DNA of 64,000 bases from Oceanobacillus jordanicus (GTDB lineage: Bacteria; Bacillota; Bacilli; Bacillales; Amphibacillaceae). Of this stretch, positions 16,806 through 25,446 are shown piece after piece (position 1 is the first letter of the stretch; the number at the start of each line of letters is the position of its first letter). The notes under the pieces were generated by a model. That model saw only the letters and a program-made list of their open reading frames with translations. It did no database searches and was not told where the DNA came from. Location of the stretch: assembly GCF_022095695.1 (NCBI RefSeq), contig NZ_JAIFZM010000007.1, forward strand, positions 62,001-126,000, given 5' to 3'. A program made the translations under genes and the position numbers.

Positions 16806-17672
16806 ATGTTAGTCGGAGCAATTGAAGCAGGGGGCACCAAATTCATTTGCGGAGTTGGTACTGAACAGGGAGAAATACTAGAACAGATAAGTATCCCAAC
16901 AAGAGGACCTGAGGAAACTTTGAAGGACGTCGTGGACTTTTTTAAAGGGAAAGAAATTGAACGACTGGGAATTGGTTCATTTGGGCCTATTCAAGTGAAT
17001 AAGACTCAGCCTGATTATGGATCACTTTTAGAAACGCCGAAAACGATCTGGAAGCACTACCCATTATTAAAGCATCTTGAAGGGCATTTTCCGGCTGGTA
17101 TGCCAATCGTGGTAGATACAGATGTGAACGCAGCAGTGCTTGGAGAAATTAAATGGGGCGCCGCAAAAGGAAAAGATTCCTGTGTTTATTTTACTGTAGG
17201 GACAGGCATTGGTGCTGGAGTGTTTCTCAATGGGAAGCTCTTGCATGGCTTAATGCATCCAGAAGCTGGACACATGTTTATAAAGCGCCATGAAATGGAT
17301 GATTTTTCAGGTTGCTGCCCGTACCACAAAGATTGTCTCGAGGGACTTGCCTCAGGCACTGCTTTAAAGACGAGATGGGGCGTTGATGGAACAGAATTGA
17401 CTGACGATCGTGCATGGGAGCTGGAAGGCTATTACTTAGCGCAGGCAGCTGTAAATGCTATTGTTACATACTCTCCGGAAAAAATTATATTTGGCGGGGG
17501 AGTGTCACAGCGCCCAGGGTTGATAGAGCAGATTCAAAAGCAAACACTGGAGCTTTTAAATGGATATATCAAAAAAAATCAAATCACCGACAATATCGAG
17601 GACTATATTTCCTTGCCTGGTCTTGGTTCCCAAGCTGGTTTAAAAGGGTCCTTGGCATTAGTGTTGGATTGA
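16806..17672 (+). CDS. gmuE: ROK-family fructokinase
   Basis: ATP-dependent sugar kinase, most like B. subtilis GmuE/YdhR, which phosphorylates fructose to fructose-6-phosphate. The 288-residue protein has the N-terminal phosphate loop IEAGGTKF, DTDVNAA, the ATP-binding TVGTGIGAGVF, and the ROK zinc site in GHMFIKRHEMDDFSGCCPYH with a following KDCLEGLASG. FGGGVSQRP completes the C-terminal domain. Monocistronic, ending at a shared terminator. The paralogue name is by resemblance; broader hexose use is possible. Confidence 0.9.
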   Translation: MLVGAIEAGGTKFICGVGTEQGEILEQISIPTRGPEETLKDVVDFFKGKEIERLGIGSFGPIQVNKTQPDYGSLLETPKTIWKHYPLLKHLEGHFPAGMPIVVDTDVNAAVLGEIKWGAAKGKDSCVYFTVGTGIGAGVFLNGKLLHGLMHPEAGHMFIKRHEMDDFSGCCPYHKDCLEGLASGTALKTRWGVDGTELTDDRAWELEGYYLAQAAVNAIVTYSPEKIIFGGGVSQRPGLIEQIQKQTLELLNGYIKKNQITDNIEDYISLPGLGSQAGLKGSLALVLD

Positions 17673-17686
17673 TTTTTAGAAGAAAG

Positions 17687-17723
17687 AAAGCCATGTAACG
17701 TTTTTACAAGTACATGGCTTTTG
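17687..17723. terminator. Bidirectional terminator between gmuE and coaW
   Basis: AAAGCCATGTA (17687-17697) pairs with TACATGGCTTT (17711-17721); A-rich before and T-rich after, so it can serve both converging genes. Confidence 0.82.
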
Positions 17724-17757
17724 CTGTGTTTTATTTCCGTGTGGGAACGATTACTGC

Positions 17758-18558
17758 TTATCCTAACATCGACCCGATTGCCCCAGCATGAGCACCCTTT
17801 TCCAAAAATATGGCTTGATAATCAAAGCTTTCTTCAAACATCTTTAGTCGCCGTTTAAAAGGTGGGTTTTCCTCCAGTGTACTTCCAATGAAAACAAGGG
17901 ACTTGGTATGATGAGCCTGTGCTGCTTGAATGGACAGGAGAAGGATTGTCTCTGCAAGCAAACGAACTAAGCTTGCCGTATGGTCATGAGAGGTCGCTTC
18001 TTGATTAAGATGTGCCTTCCCAAAGTTAGCTGCAGTGAGGTCTCCCATGAGAGGAGCGGGACTTGGTGCATAAATATCCCGTATTAAAAGGTCGCTTTCT
18101 TTCTCATCACCTTGTTCAGCAGAAGCCACGAGTGACGAAAAATTTGTCTCCTTGTTGGAAAGAAGGGAGCCAAGACCGATTAATGTTCCTCCCCCAATTC
18201 CACTACCGAACAAACGTTGAAAAGAATGAGGTGTCACATGGTAAAACGATGTTCCTGTACCAATGCTTACCACAATATAATTGCTTACTTCATGACCTTC
18301 TTCTTCTATTAAGTAACGCGTACCATTTATAGTTGCTGTGAATTCATCTGTTTGCTGAGCCTGTCCTGATAGGTTGGCTTGGATATGTGCACCTTTTCCT
18401 CCAGTTATGAAAAACTCCGATTCGCCACCAAGCTTTTCAAGCCAGCTTATACATTCTTCCATTTGCTCAGGTTGGAAAGTACGCGTAACCATTTTTCCGT
18501 TCATACGATGTGCCGTTTTTATGAGTGTTCCTCCTGCATCAATTCCAATACGATTCAT
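17758..18558 (-). CDS. coaW: Type II pantothenate kinase
   Basis: Phosphorylates pantothenate in the first step of coenzyme A synthesis. Type II kinases have the acetate-kinase-like fold: here IGIDAGGTLIKTA (phosphate 1 loop, residues 4-16), ITGGKG, VSIGTGTSFY (phosphate 2) and GSGIGGGTLIGLG. At 266 residues it matches the staphylococcal/Bacillus enzyme, which is insensitive to CoA feedback. I start at ATG 18558, six bases after GGAGGG; ATG 18564 abuts that site. Monocistronic. Confidence 0.92.
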   Translation of the reverse strand: MNRIGIDAGGTLIKTAHRMNGKMVTRTFQPEQMEECISWLEKLGGESEFFITGGKGAHIQANLSGQAQQTDEFTATINGTRYLIEEEGHEVSNYIVVSIGTGTSFYHVTPHSFQRLFGSGIGGGTLIGLGSLLSNKETNFSSLVASAEQGDEKESDLLIRDIYAPSPAPLMGDLTAANFGKAHLNQEATSHDHTASLVRLLAETILLLSIQAAQAHHTKSLVFIGSTLEENPPFKRRLKMFEESFDYQAIFLEKGAHAGAIGSMLG

Positions 18559-18684
18559 TCCCATCCCTCCAATTACCTTCCTACTACTATCATAACAAAA
18601 TGAGAGCGATATTTTCGTTAGTTATAAGGTAACATGATACAATTAAGCTATACAGACTTAACAAATTTGGAAAGGAAGATACGT

Positions 18685-19722
18685 ATGACAGCAAAATTTA
18701 TCGGTTATGCAGGAACATACACACGGAAGACAAGCGAAGGTATTTATCGGTTTGTACTGGATACGGAAAAGGAAACATTAAGCAAAGCTGAAGTTGCAGC
18801 AAAGGTAGGCAGTCCCACCTATTTAACCATTAGTGAAGATAAGAAGCATTTATATTCTGTTGCTCAGGATGGAGAGCTTGGCGGTGTACATGCCTATGAA
18901 CTAACAGAGCAAACTGGTGAACTTTCTTCCATTAACGGGCAGCTCGTGGAAGGTGCGCCACCATGCCACCTTGATGTGAAGGACGGTGTGCTTGTAACTG
19001 GGAACTATCATAAAGGGGATATTGGCCTGCACCAGGTTGGCAGCAATAATGAAGTGGAACAAGGGCAATTTTTAAAACACGAAGGAAGTGGCCCACACGA
19101 TCGCCAGGAAAAACCGCATGTACATTTCACAGGCTATACACCAGATGGAAAATATATTGTAGTGGCTGACCTTGGGACAGATAAGCTTGTCACGTATAAA
19201 CAGGAAAAGGACGAGCTGGTTCATGTAAATACATTGACTGTCAAAGAGGGAAGTGGACCGCGTCATATTGCCTTCCATCCAAATGGCAAGACAGCATACT
19301 TGCTCACAGAGCTCCGCTCAGAAGTTATTGTTTTGGATTATGATGCAGCAACTGGACGCTTTACCGAAAAACAGTATATTAAAGCGATCCCGGAAGATTT
19401 CACGGAGACAAATGATGCGAGTGCCATTCACGTTTCTTCAGATGGGAAATTCGTTTACACAGGAAATAGAGGGCATAACAGCATTGCCGTTTTTGCTGTT
19501 AATGAAGAGACAGGTGAACTTTCTCTAGTTGAGCTTACTCCTTCAGGTGGGGACTGGCCACGAGATTTCGTGCTAGATCCAACAGGGAAATTCCTGATTG
19601 CATCCAATCAACATAGTGGAAATATCGTATTATTCAAAAGGGATGAAGTAACAGGGAAATTAACACAGACAGATGAAGTAATTGATGTGCCAGAAGTCGT
19701 TTGTGTGAAATTTCTTGGTTAA
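18685..19722 (+). CDS. pgl: Lactonase family protein (6-phosphogluconolactonase, YkgB type)
   Basis: A 345-residue seven-bladed beta-propeller of the YkgB family, which hydrolyses 6-phosphogluconolactone in the oxidative pentose-phosphate pathway. Repeated blade motifs are visible, such as SEDKKHLYSVAQD, TPDGKYIVVADLG, HPNGKTAYLLTE and SSDGKFVYTGNRG, with the conserved GSGPRH. I start at ATG 18685 after GGAAAGGAAG; an upstream in-frame ATG at 18634 has no ribosome site and falls on an extended -10-like TGATACAAT. A terminator follows. Confidence 0.88.
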   Translation: MTAKFIGYAGTYTRKTSEGIYRFVLDTEKETLSKAEVAAKVGSPTYLTISEDKKHLYSVAQDGELGGVHAYELTEQTGELSSINGQLVEGAPPCHLDVKDGVLVTGNYHKGDIGLHQVGSNNEVEQGQFLKHEGSGPHDRQEKPHVHFTGYTPDGKYIVVADLGTDKLVTYKQEKDELVHVNTLTVKEGSGPRHIAFHPNGKTAYLLTELRSEVIVLDYDAATGRFTEKQYIKAIPEDFTETNDASAIHVSSDGKFVYTGNRGHNSIAVFAVNEETGELSLVELTPSGGDWPRDFVLDPTGKFLIASNQHSGNIVLFKRDEVTGKLTQTDEVIDVPEVVCVKFLG

Positions 19723-19745
19723 AGATAGTTAAGAATGATGCGTAC

Positions 19746-19786
19746 AAACAGAGAGAGGCTGAGTGTCGGCTTTTCTCTGTTTTTTT
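19746..19786 (+). terminator. Terminator after the lactonase gene
   Basis: AAACAGAGA (19746-19754) pairs with TCTCTGTTT (19774-19782) ahead of a T run. The AT-rich stretch 19790-19985 after it contains no gene I can support. Confidence 0.78.
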
Positions 19787-19990
19787 AAGGGGGAAAGGAT
19801 ACGCAAATATAGGTAATGGTAATAAAATGTGCAGATTGATCTTTTTATTTTAAAGGAATTAGGCACTCTCATTTTGTGATTTTTCTTAATAGAAAATTGT
19901 GTTTTAAGGATAAAATTGGACGGCGAAATAGCCTTTTATTTATTTTACATTTTTACTAGAATAGCTTAACGTTAGAACTAGAAGTTTTAC

Positions 19991-20034
19991 CTCACCGTCA
20001 CGGACAATAACCCTCCTACCTCAAGAAGTTTCAC
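19991..20034 (+). mobile_element. Probable decayed 44-nt minimal TTTAT-type element
   Basis: Starts CTCACC, ends GTTTCAC, with TTTAC before (19986-19990) and GTTAT after (20035-20039). It is exactly 44 bases, the same length as the clearer minimal copy at 47042, and has a small CCG-tca-CGG hairpin at the same position. Flanks differ by one or two bases from consensus. Confidence 0.45.
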
Positions 20035-20083
20035 GTTATAGAATGCATAGATTGATATAGTGTGTGGATGAAAATTAATTTAT

Positions 20084-20183
20084 CCCGGTGCAAGCGTCCG
20101 TAAGACTCCACTTTAAAACATGAAGTGAAGCCGTGATGTTTAAGTGGGATTAGAAAAAAACACTCCACAGATTGAAGTTTCAC
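20084..20183 (+). mobile_element. TTTAT-type structured repeat, copy E (type 1, internally deleted, 100 nt)
   Basis: TTTAT flanks at 20079-20083 and 20184-20188; starts CCCGGTGCAA and ends GTTTCAC. Compared with copy A, about 48 bases between the two hairpins are missing, removing the ACGGACGC...TTCAACTAACA segment. It ends eight bases before the ribosome site of the coiled-coil gene. Confidence 0.83.
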
Positions 20184-20211
20184 TTTATAATAAGTAGAGG
20201 AGGTGATGAAG

Positions 20212-20721
20212 TTGGAGACGAACGAAATATTACAGCAAATTCTTGATAATCAGGTCGAGACAAATAAAAAAATAGAGGCATTAGAAGCCAACATGGAAGG
20301 GCGCTTTGCTCAGGTGGAAGAGCGTTTCGTGCAAATAGAAGAACGTTTTGAGCAAGTGGAAGAGCGCTTTGCGCAAATGGAAAAACGCTTGGGACAAATG
20401 GAAGAGCGGATTGTACAAATAGAGAAGCGGATTGTACAAATGGAGAAGCGGATTGTACAAATGGAAGAACGTTTTGTGTTGGTGGATGGCCGCCTTGACA
20501 AGGTTGAAGAAAAAATAGAGCTGCTGACTTCGCAAACTACACAGGCATACCATGATCTCGTTGAAATTATTACCAATCAAAAGGAAGACATAACACAAAA
20601 TTTCACACCTCTTGTAGAGACAGCCTTCTGGGCGGACAAGACGCTCCACCTTGAGAAAGAAATTTACCCCGGTGCAAGCGTCCGTAAGACTCCCAATTCA
20701 GAACATGAAGGGAAACCGTGA
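20212..20721 (+). CDS. Heptad-repeat coiled-coil protein, C-terminus replaced by repeat copy F
   Basis: About 169 residues dominated by eleven consecutive heptads of the form V/M-E-E/K-R-x-x-Q (about residues 28-105), a long parallel coiled coil; the rest is QTTQAYHDLVEIITNQ and a short tail. TTG 20212 is chosen because AGGAGG at 20198-20203 is eight bases upstream; ATG 20206 is too close. The last 17 residues (PGASVRKTPNSEHEGKP) are encoded by repeat copy F. Joining the sequence across F restores a short ending, KLKQQHS, with stop at 20841-20843 and a terminator just beyond. Function unknown. Confidence 0.72.
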   Translation: METNEILQQILDNQVETNKKIEALEANMEGRFAQVEERFVQIEERFEQVEERFAQMEKRLGQMEERIVQIEKRIVQMEKRIVQMEERFVLVDGRLDKVEEKIELLTSQTTQAYHDLVEIITNQKEDITQNFTPLVETAFWADKTLHLEKEIYPGASVRKTPNSEHEGKP

Positions 20722-20814
20722 TGTTTAAGTGGGAGTAAACGGACGCTAACACCCCGATTCGTTTGACTAACAATCAGTGGGAAGAACGAAAACCCCCACT
20801 GATTGAAGTTTCAC
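20668..20814 (+). mobile_element. TTTAT-type structured repeat, copy F (type 1, 147 nt), inside a reading frame
   Basis: Starts CCCGGTGCAA after TTTAC (20663-20667) and ends GTTTCAC before TTTAT (20815-20819). Full hairpin set: CGTCCGT/ACGGACG, and CAGTGGG with CCCACTG in the second stem. It has inserted into the 3' end of the coiled-coil gene and supplies its present stop codon. Confidence 0.88.
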
Positions 20815-20845
20815 TTTATAAATTAAAACAGCAGCATAGCTGACT

Positions 20846-20892
20846 ATTGCACAATGGTAACACGATAAAGCCTTTGTGCAATCATCCCTTTT
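20846..20892 (+). terminator. Probable terminator of the pre-insertion coiled-coil gene
   Basis: ATTGCACAA (20846-20854) pairs with TTGTGCAAT (20874-20882), followed after six bases by a T-rich run. It lies directly after the reconstructed original stop codon at 20841-20843. Confidence 0.5.
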
Positions 20893-21071
20893 TTACGTTG
20901 GATCGTAATAATTTTAGTCAGGAAGGAATGCCCCCGTAGTAAAAATGTTGAAGTTGCAAAATAGAAAAACGTACACATTCGAGTTTTTCTAAACCATTCC
21001 TCTTATCCCCACGCATAATGAGCCCACTTACGACAAGTCATAAAATGAGTAGATATAAAGGAGGAGCAAGA

Positions 21072-22265
21072 ATGAAATTTTTTCATACAGCGGACTGGCA
21101 CCTAGGAAAACTAGTGCAAGGTGTGTATATGACCGATGACCAGGCGTACATACTGCAACAATTTGTTCAGGCAATTGAAGAGGAAAAACCAGATGCTGTT
21201 ATTATCGCCGGTGATTTATATGATAGAGCAGTCCCGCCAACCGATGCTGTCCATTTGCTCAACGATACGTTAGATAAAATAGTGCTACAACTCAAAACAC
21301 CTGTGCTGGCTATTGCGGGCAACCACGACAGTCCTGGACGCTTGAATTTCGGTAGTAAAATCATGCGCGATAACGGCTGCCATATTACAGGGAATCTTAA
21401 AAAGGACATGGAGCCAATTATTCTTCATGATGAGCATGGAGAAGTGCATTTTCATCTTGTTCCGTACTGTGATCCTAGTATTGTACGTAATGAGTTTGGG
21501 GATGAAGAGATCCGTTCCCATAACGATGCTGCTAAAAAAATTACAGAAGAGATCAAAGCAACAATGGATCCTAATGCGCGGCATGTATTAGTTGGTCATG
21601 CCTTTGTGACACCATATGGGGAAGAAGAGGAGAATACAAGTGACTCGGAACGACCATTATCTATTGGGGGATCGGAGTATGTGGATGCTACACATTTTAG
21701 TAGTTTTCACTATACTGCACTGGGGCATTTACATCAGGCACATTATGTAACAAAGGAAACAATTCGTTATGCCGGGTCTCCGTTAAAGTATTCGATCTCG
21801 GAAGAAAATCACAAGAAGGGCTATTTTATTGTGGAAATGGACGAGAAGGGCGATGTCTCTCTTGAGAAAAAAGAACTTCTACCACGTCGGGATATTCGCA
21901 CAGTAGAAGCGTCCCTTGATGAATTATTAGAGCATCCTATCAATGAAGATTATGTGTTCATTCGCTTGACTGATGAAACAGCCGTTCTTTCACCGATGGA
22001 AAAAGTACGCTCTGTTTATCCAAATGCCATGCATGTAGAACGAAAAAATTATATGTTCTCCCCGGAATCAGAAGCGTCTAATGAGCCAATGGAACGAACA
22101 AAAATGAGTGATATTGAATTATTCCACGCTTTTTATAAAGAAGTAAAAGGCAATGAGGCGACAGAGGAAGCGGAAGAGCTTTTTAAAGAAGTACTTGATG
22201 AATTATTAAAAGAAGAAAATGAAACAGCATCCCCTCAAAGAACAAGGAATGCAGTGACGAATTAG
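21072..22265 (+). CDS. sbcD: Exonuclease SbcCD subunit D
   Basis: Nuclease subunit of the Mre11/Rad50-like SbcCD complex, which cuts hairpins and protein-blocked DNA ends. The calcineurin-type phosphoesterase motifs are all present: TADWHLGK, AGDLYDRAVPP, AGNHDSPGRL, VGHAFV and ALGHLHQAH. 397 residues from ATG 21072, which follows AAAGGAGGAG; an upstream ATG at 21018 lacks a site. It is directly upstream of sbcC with a 30-base gap, the usual operon order. Confidence 0.95.
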   Translation: MKFFHTADWHLGKLVQGVYMTDDQAYILQQFVQAIEEEKPDAVIIAGDLYDRAVPPTDAVHLLNDTLDKIVLQLKTPVLAIAGNHDSPGRLNFGSKIMRDNGCHITGNLKKDMEPIILHDEHGEVHFHLVPYCDPSIVRNEFGDEEIRSHNDAAKKITEEIKATMDPNARHVLVGHAFVTPYGEEEENTSDSERPLSIGGSEYVDATHFSSFHYTALGHLHQAHYVTKETIRYAGSPLKYSISEENHKKGYFIVEMDEKGDVSLEKKELLPRRDIRTVEASLDELLEHPINEDYVFIRLTDETAVLSPMEKVRSVYPNAMHVERKNYMFSPESEASNEPMERTKMSDIELFHAFYKEVKGNEATEEAEELFKEVLDELLKEENETASPQRTRNAVTN

Positions 22266-22295
22266 TTGCCTTCCAGGCGGTAAGGAGCGAGCGAT

Positions 22296-25200
22296 TTGAA
22301 ACCATTAAAATTAACCCTGACAGCGTTTGGCCCATATAAGGAAAAAGAAGTCATCAATTTTACAGATCTACAGGAAAATCGTTTATTCGTTATATCTGGT
22401 AATACCGGAGCAGGAAAGACTACCATTTTTGATGGTATCTGTTTTGCCCTGTATGGCTCCGCAAGTGGTCAAGATAGAGAAAACAATGCGATGCTGCGCA
22501 GTGATTTTGCTGATGACAATGTCCATACAGCGGTTGAACTGGAGTTTGCTTTAAATGAGCGAACCTACCGGGTACTCCGCCAGTTAGGTCATATAAAAAG
22601 TGGTAACAAGACGAAGACAGGGGAACGATATGAATTCTTTGAAATAACCAATGGTAATGAAATCCCGGTTGTGGATAGACAGATGGTTTCCGAGATTGAT
22701 AGAAAGATAGAGGAACTTATTGGCTTGACACAGGATCAATTCAAGCAAATTGTCATGCTACCACAAGGGGAATTTCGTAAACTATTAACCTCACAGACGG
22801 AAAACAAAGAAGAGATACTGCGTCGACTTTTTAAAACAGAACCCTATAAGCATATTACGGAGAAGATAAAACAAAAGCGGCTTGCCATGGACGATGCATA
22901 CAAGCAGGCCGTTCGCGTGCGTGATCAATACATTGCAGCAATTGGAAAAAGTTTGCCAAAACGAGATAGCAGTACCCTTTTTCCACTATTAGAGGCGGAA
23001 TATCAGAATACAAAGCAAGTGCTAGATGGCCTCGAGGGAGAACGTCAATACTATGAGGCGAAAATTGTGGAGGATAAAGCGGCCTATGAACATGCTTACA
23101 AATCACACAATCAGAAACAAACAACATACCATCTTTCTAAAGCATTAAATGACCGTTTTGCTGCCTTAGAGCAAAAAGAAAATCGATTAAAGGAATTAGT
23201 AGACCAGGCTGCACAATTTGAGAAAAAAGAAGTACAGCTAGAAAAGGCAGAACGAGCTCAGCGCCTTGCCCCATATGAAAAGCAGCGAGAAGAATGGCGA
23301 CGGGATGAGGCAGCAAAACAAGCAGCTCGAAAAGAAGCAGAACAAAACAAGATACAGATAGATGAGAAAAGAGTAGAAGTTCAAGCTGCATATGAAAAAG
23401 AAGAGAATAAAAAAGCTGAGCGAGAAGCGATACGAAAAGAATTGGATAAGCTGCATGACTTTTTACCAGTTGTGAAGGAAATGGATACAGCGAAACAGAA
23501 GCTTCAACGTCTCCATCAACAAGGGAAAGCCACCTATGCAGAATGGCAGCAAGCGAAAGAAAAGCTTGAGGAACAGAAAAATAAAGCAGAACAGCTCGAT
23601 CAAAAGATTAAAACACTTGATCAGCTGGTGGAAAAACTGCCCGACAAGCAGCAGCAATTAGGTGAAATGCGGGAACAAATTAAGCTCGTATTGGATTACC
23701 TGAAACGAAGAGATCATTTACGTACATTGGAAACAGAAATAAAGCAGCAAAAGCAGGTAGTAGAGGAAAAAAGAAAGCACTATCTTAAGCTGGAGGAAAA
23801 TTGGATTAGCAACCAGGCAACCCTCTTAGCGGAACACCTTCATGATGGAGAGGCTTGTCCTGTGTGTGGAAGTGTGGAACACCCGGAAAAAGCGACTAGC
23901 AGATCGGATGCGATTTCTAAGGAACAACTTGAAAAAGCCAAGCATGACTATGATGCTGATGATAGTAAATATAGAGAAGTTTCGGCAAACTATCAGGCTG
24001 CAAAAACACAGGTTGAGGAAAAGGTGCAGGAGCTAAATAGCTATTCGGTTTCCTTGGAAAATGCAGAACAGACAAAGGATAAGCTTACTGAATCTGGTAC
24101 TGCGCTTAAACAGGAAGTAGAGCAATTAAACAAAGCACGTAAAGAACTAGCAGATCAAAAGCAAAGTTATGAACAGGTAAAAGTAACAACAAAGCAGTTA
24201 GAAGAAAAAGTACAAGCAAAAGAAAAAGCATATCAAGAAATTAAATCCTCCTATGATACGTCAAAAGCAGTTTACCAAGAGAGAGTTAACAACATTCCAG
24301 AAGACGTTCGGGTCTTAACAGAACTTGAGCAAAAAATTCAACAAGCGAAAAAGCAGCAAGAAATGTTGGAAAATGCTTGGGAGACCATCCAGAAAAGACT
24401 GCAAGAAGTAAAAGAAATGCAGGCAAAAGCAGTAGAACGGCTTACCCATGTACAGCAACAGTGTGTAGAAACGACTACCAAAAGGGAAGAAGTGGAAAAA
24501 CAATTTACTACTGCTTTAGCAGAGGCAAGTTTTTCCGCGGAAACTGATTATCAGGATGCAAAGCTATCTGAAGAAGCGTTTCATGAACTAAAAAATAGCG
24601 TAGAGCAGTTTAAGCAAACACTCTCCACCGTAAGGGAGCAAGTGTCTGAGCTTAGGACAGAGTTAAAGGATAAGGAAAAAGCTGATCTGTCGGCGATTGA
24701 ATCTGAACTGGCTAAGTTAAAGGAGACATATGAAGTTACCCTGAAAACTTGGCAAGAGTCGAAAAACTATCATCAAGAAGCGAAGGATTTATATCAAAGC
24801 ATAGCAAAAGCAAGTGAAGAATCTGGAGACATCGAAAGAAAACTCCGGACTATCTCTGACCTATACGATGCCATTCGTGGGCAGAATAATCGTAAAATAT
24901 CGTTTGAAAGGTACTTACAGATTGAGTACCTGGAACAAATTATTGATGCAGCAAATCAGCGGCTTAAGCATTTATCAAATGGTCAATTTTTCTTAATGCG
25001 CAGTGACCGACAAGAGTCTCATGGTCGGCAAAGTGGGCTTGCTCTCGATGTCTATGACGCATATACAGGTCAGACAAGGGATGTCAAAACATTGTCTGGT
25101 GGAGAGAAATTTAACGCCTCACTATGCTTAGCCCTAGGCATGTCAGATGTAATCCAAAGTTTCCAAGGTAATATCTCTATAAAGACGATGTTTATTGATG

Positions 25201-25388
25201 AAGGGTTTGGAACACTGGATGAAGAAGCATTAAATAAAGCAATTGATACACTCGTCGACTTACAGCAATCCGGTCGAATGATTGGCGTTATTTCGCATGT
25301 TCAAGAGCTAAAAACCATCTTCCCAGCTGTTTTGGAAGTGAAGAAAACGAAGGAAGGTTCAAGTAGAGCCAAGTTTTTAATTAAATAG
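22296..25388 (+). CDS. sbcC: Exonuclease SbcCD subunit C
   Basis: SMC-like ATPase subunit of 1030 residues. Walker A is GNTGAGKTT (35-43). Two long coiled coils flank a zinc hook CPVC (C521, C524) that joins two molecules. The C-terminal half has the ABC signature LSGGEKFNASL and Walker B MFIDEGFGTLDEEAL. It starts at TTG 22296, eight bases after TAAGGAG. SbcCD may be relevant here because it cleaves long DNA hairpins such as those formed by the repeats in this window (inference). Confidence 0.96.
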   Translation: MKPLKLTLTAFGPYKEKEVINFTDLQENRLFVISGNTGAGKTTIFDGICFALYGSASGQDRENNAMLRSDFADDNVHTAVELEFALNERTYRVLRQLGHIKSGNKTKTGERYEFFEITNGNEIPVVDRQMVSEIDRKIEELIGLTQDQFKQIVMLPQGEFRKLLTSQTENKEEILRRLFKTEPYKHITEKIKQKRLAMDDAYKQAVRVRDQYIAAIGKSLPKRDSSTLFPLLEAEYQNTKQVLDGLEGERQYYEAKIVEDKAAYEHAYKSHNQKQTTYHLSKALNDRFAALEQKENRLKELVDQAAQFEKKEVQLEKAERAQRLAPYEKQREEWRRDEAAKQAARKEAEQNKIQIDEKRVEVQAAYEKEENKKAEREAIRKELDKLHDFLPVVKEMDTAKQKLQRLHQQGKATYAEWQQAKEKLEEQKNKAEQLDQKIKTLDQLVEKLPDKQQQLGEMREQIKLVLDYLKRRDHLRTLETEIKQQKQVVEEKRKHYLKLEENWISNQATLLAEHLHDGEACPVCGSVEHPEKATSRSDAISKEQLEKAKHDYDADDSKYREVSANYQAAKTQVEEKVQELNSYSVSLENAEQTKDKLTESGTALKQEVEQLNKARKELADQKQSYEQVKVTTKQLEEKVQAKEKAYQEIKSSYDTSKAVYQERVNNIPEDVRVLTELEQKIQQAKKQQEMLENAWETIQKRLQEVKEMQAKAVERLTHVQQQCVETTTKREEVEKQFTTALAEASFSAETDYQDAKLSEEAFHELKNSVEQFKQTLSTVREQVSELRTELKDKEKADLSAIESELAKLKETYEVTLKTWQESKNYHQEAKDLYQSIAKASEESGDIERKLRTISDLYDAIRGQNNRKISFERYLQIEYLEQIIDAANQRLKHLSNGQFFLMRSDRQESHGRQSGLALDVYDAYTGQTRDVKTLSGGEKFNASLCLALGMSDVIQSFQGNISIKTMFIDEGFGTLDEEALNKAIDTLVDLQQSGRMIGVISHVQELKTIFPAVLEVKKTKEGSSRAKFLIK

Positions 25389-25390
25389 CA

Positions 25391-25433
25391 AAAAAACACA
25401 GTACTAGCCAGTGGCTTGGTACTGTGTTTTTTT
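25391..25433. terminator. Bidirectional terminator between sbcC and the MFS gene
   Basis: AAAAAACACAGTAC pairs with GTACTGTGTTTTTT with A/T runs on both sides, serving the two converging genes. Confidence 0.9.
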
Positions 25434-25446
25434 CGTTTTTGTGTTA

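Noticed and set aside
20281-20649. Minus-strand frames opposite the coiled-coil gene
   Set aside because: They are shadows of the 21-base heptad coding repeat; the plus frame has a well-placed ribosome site and they do not.
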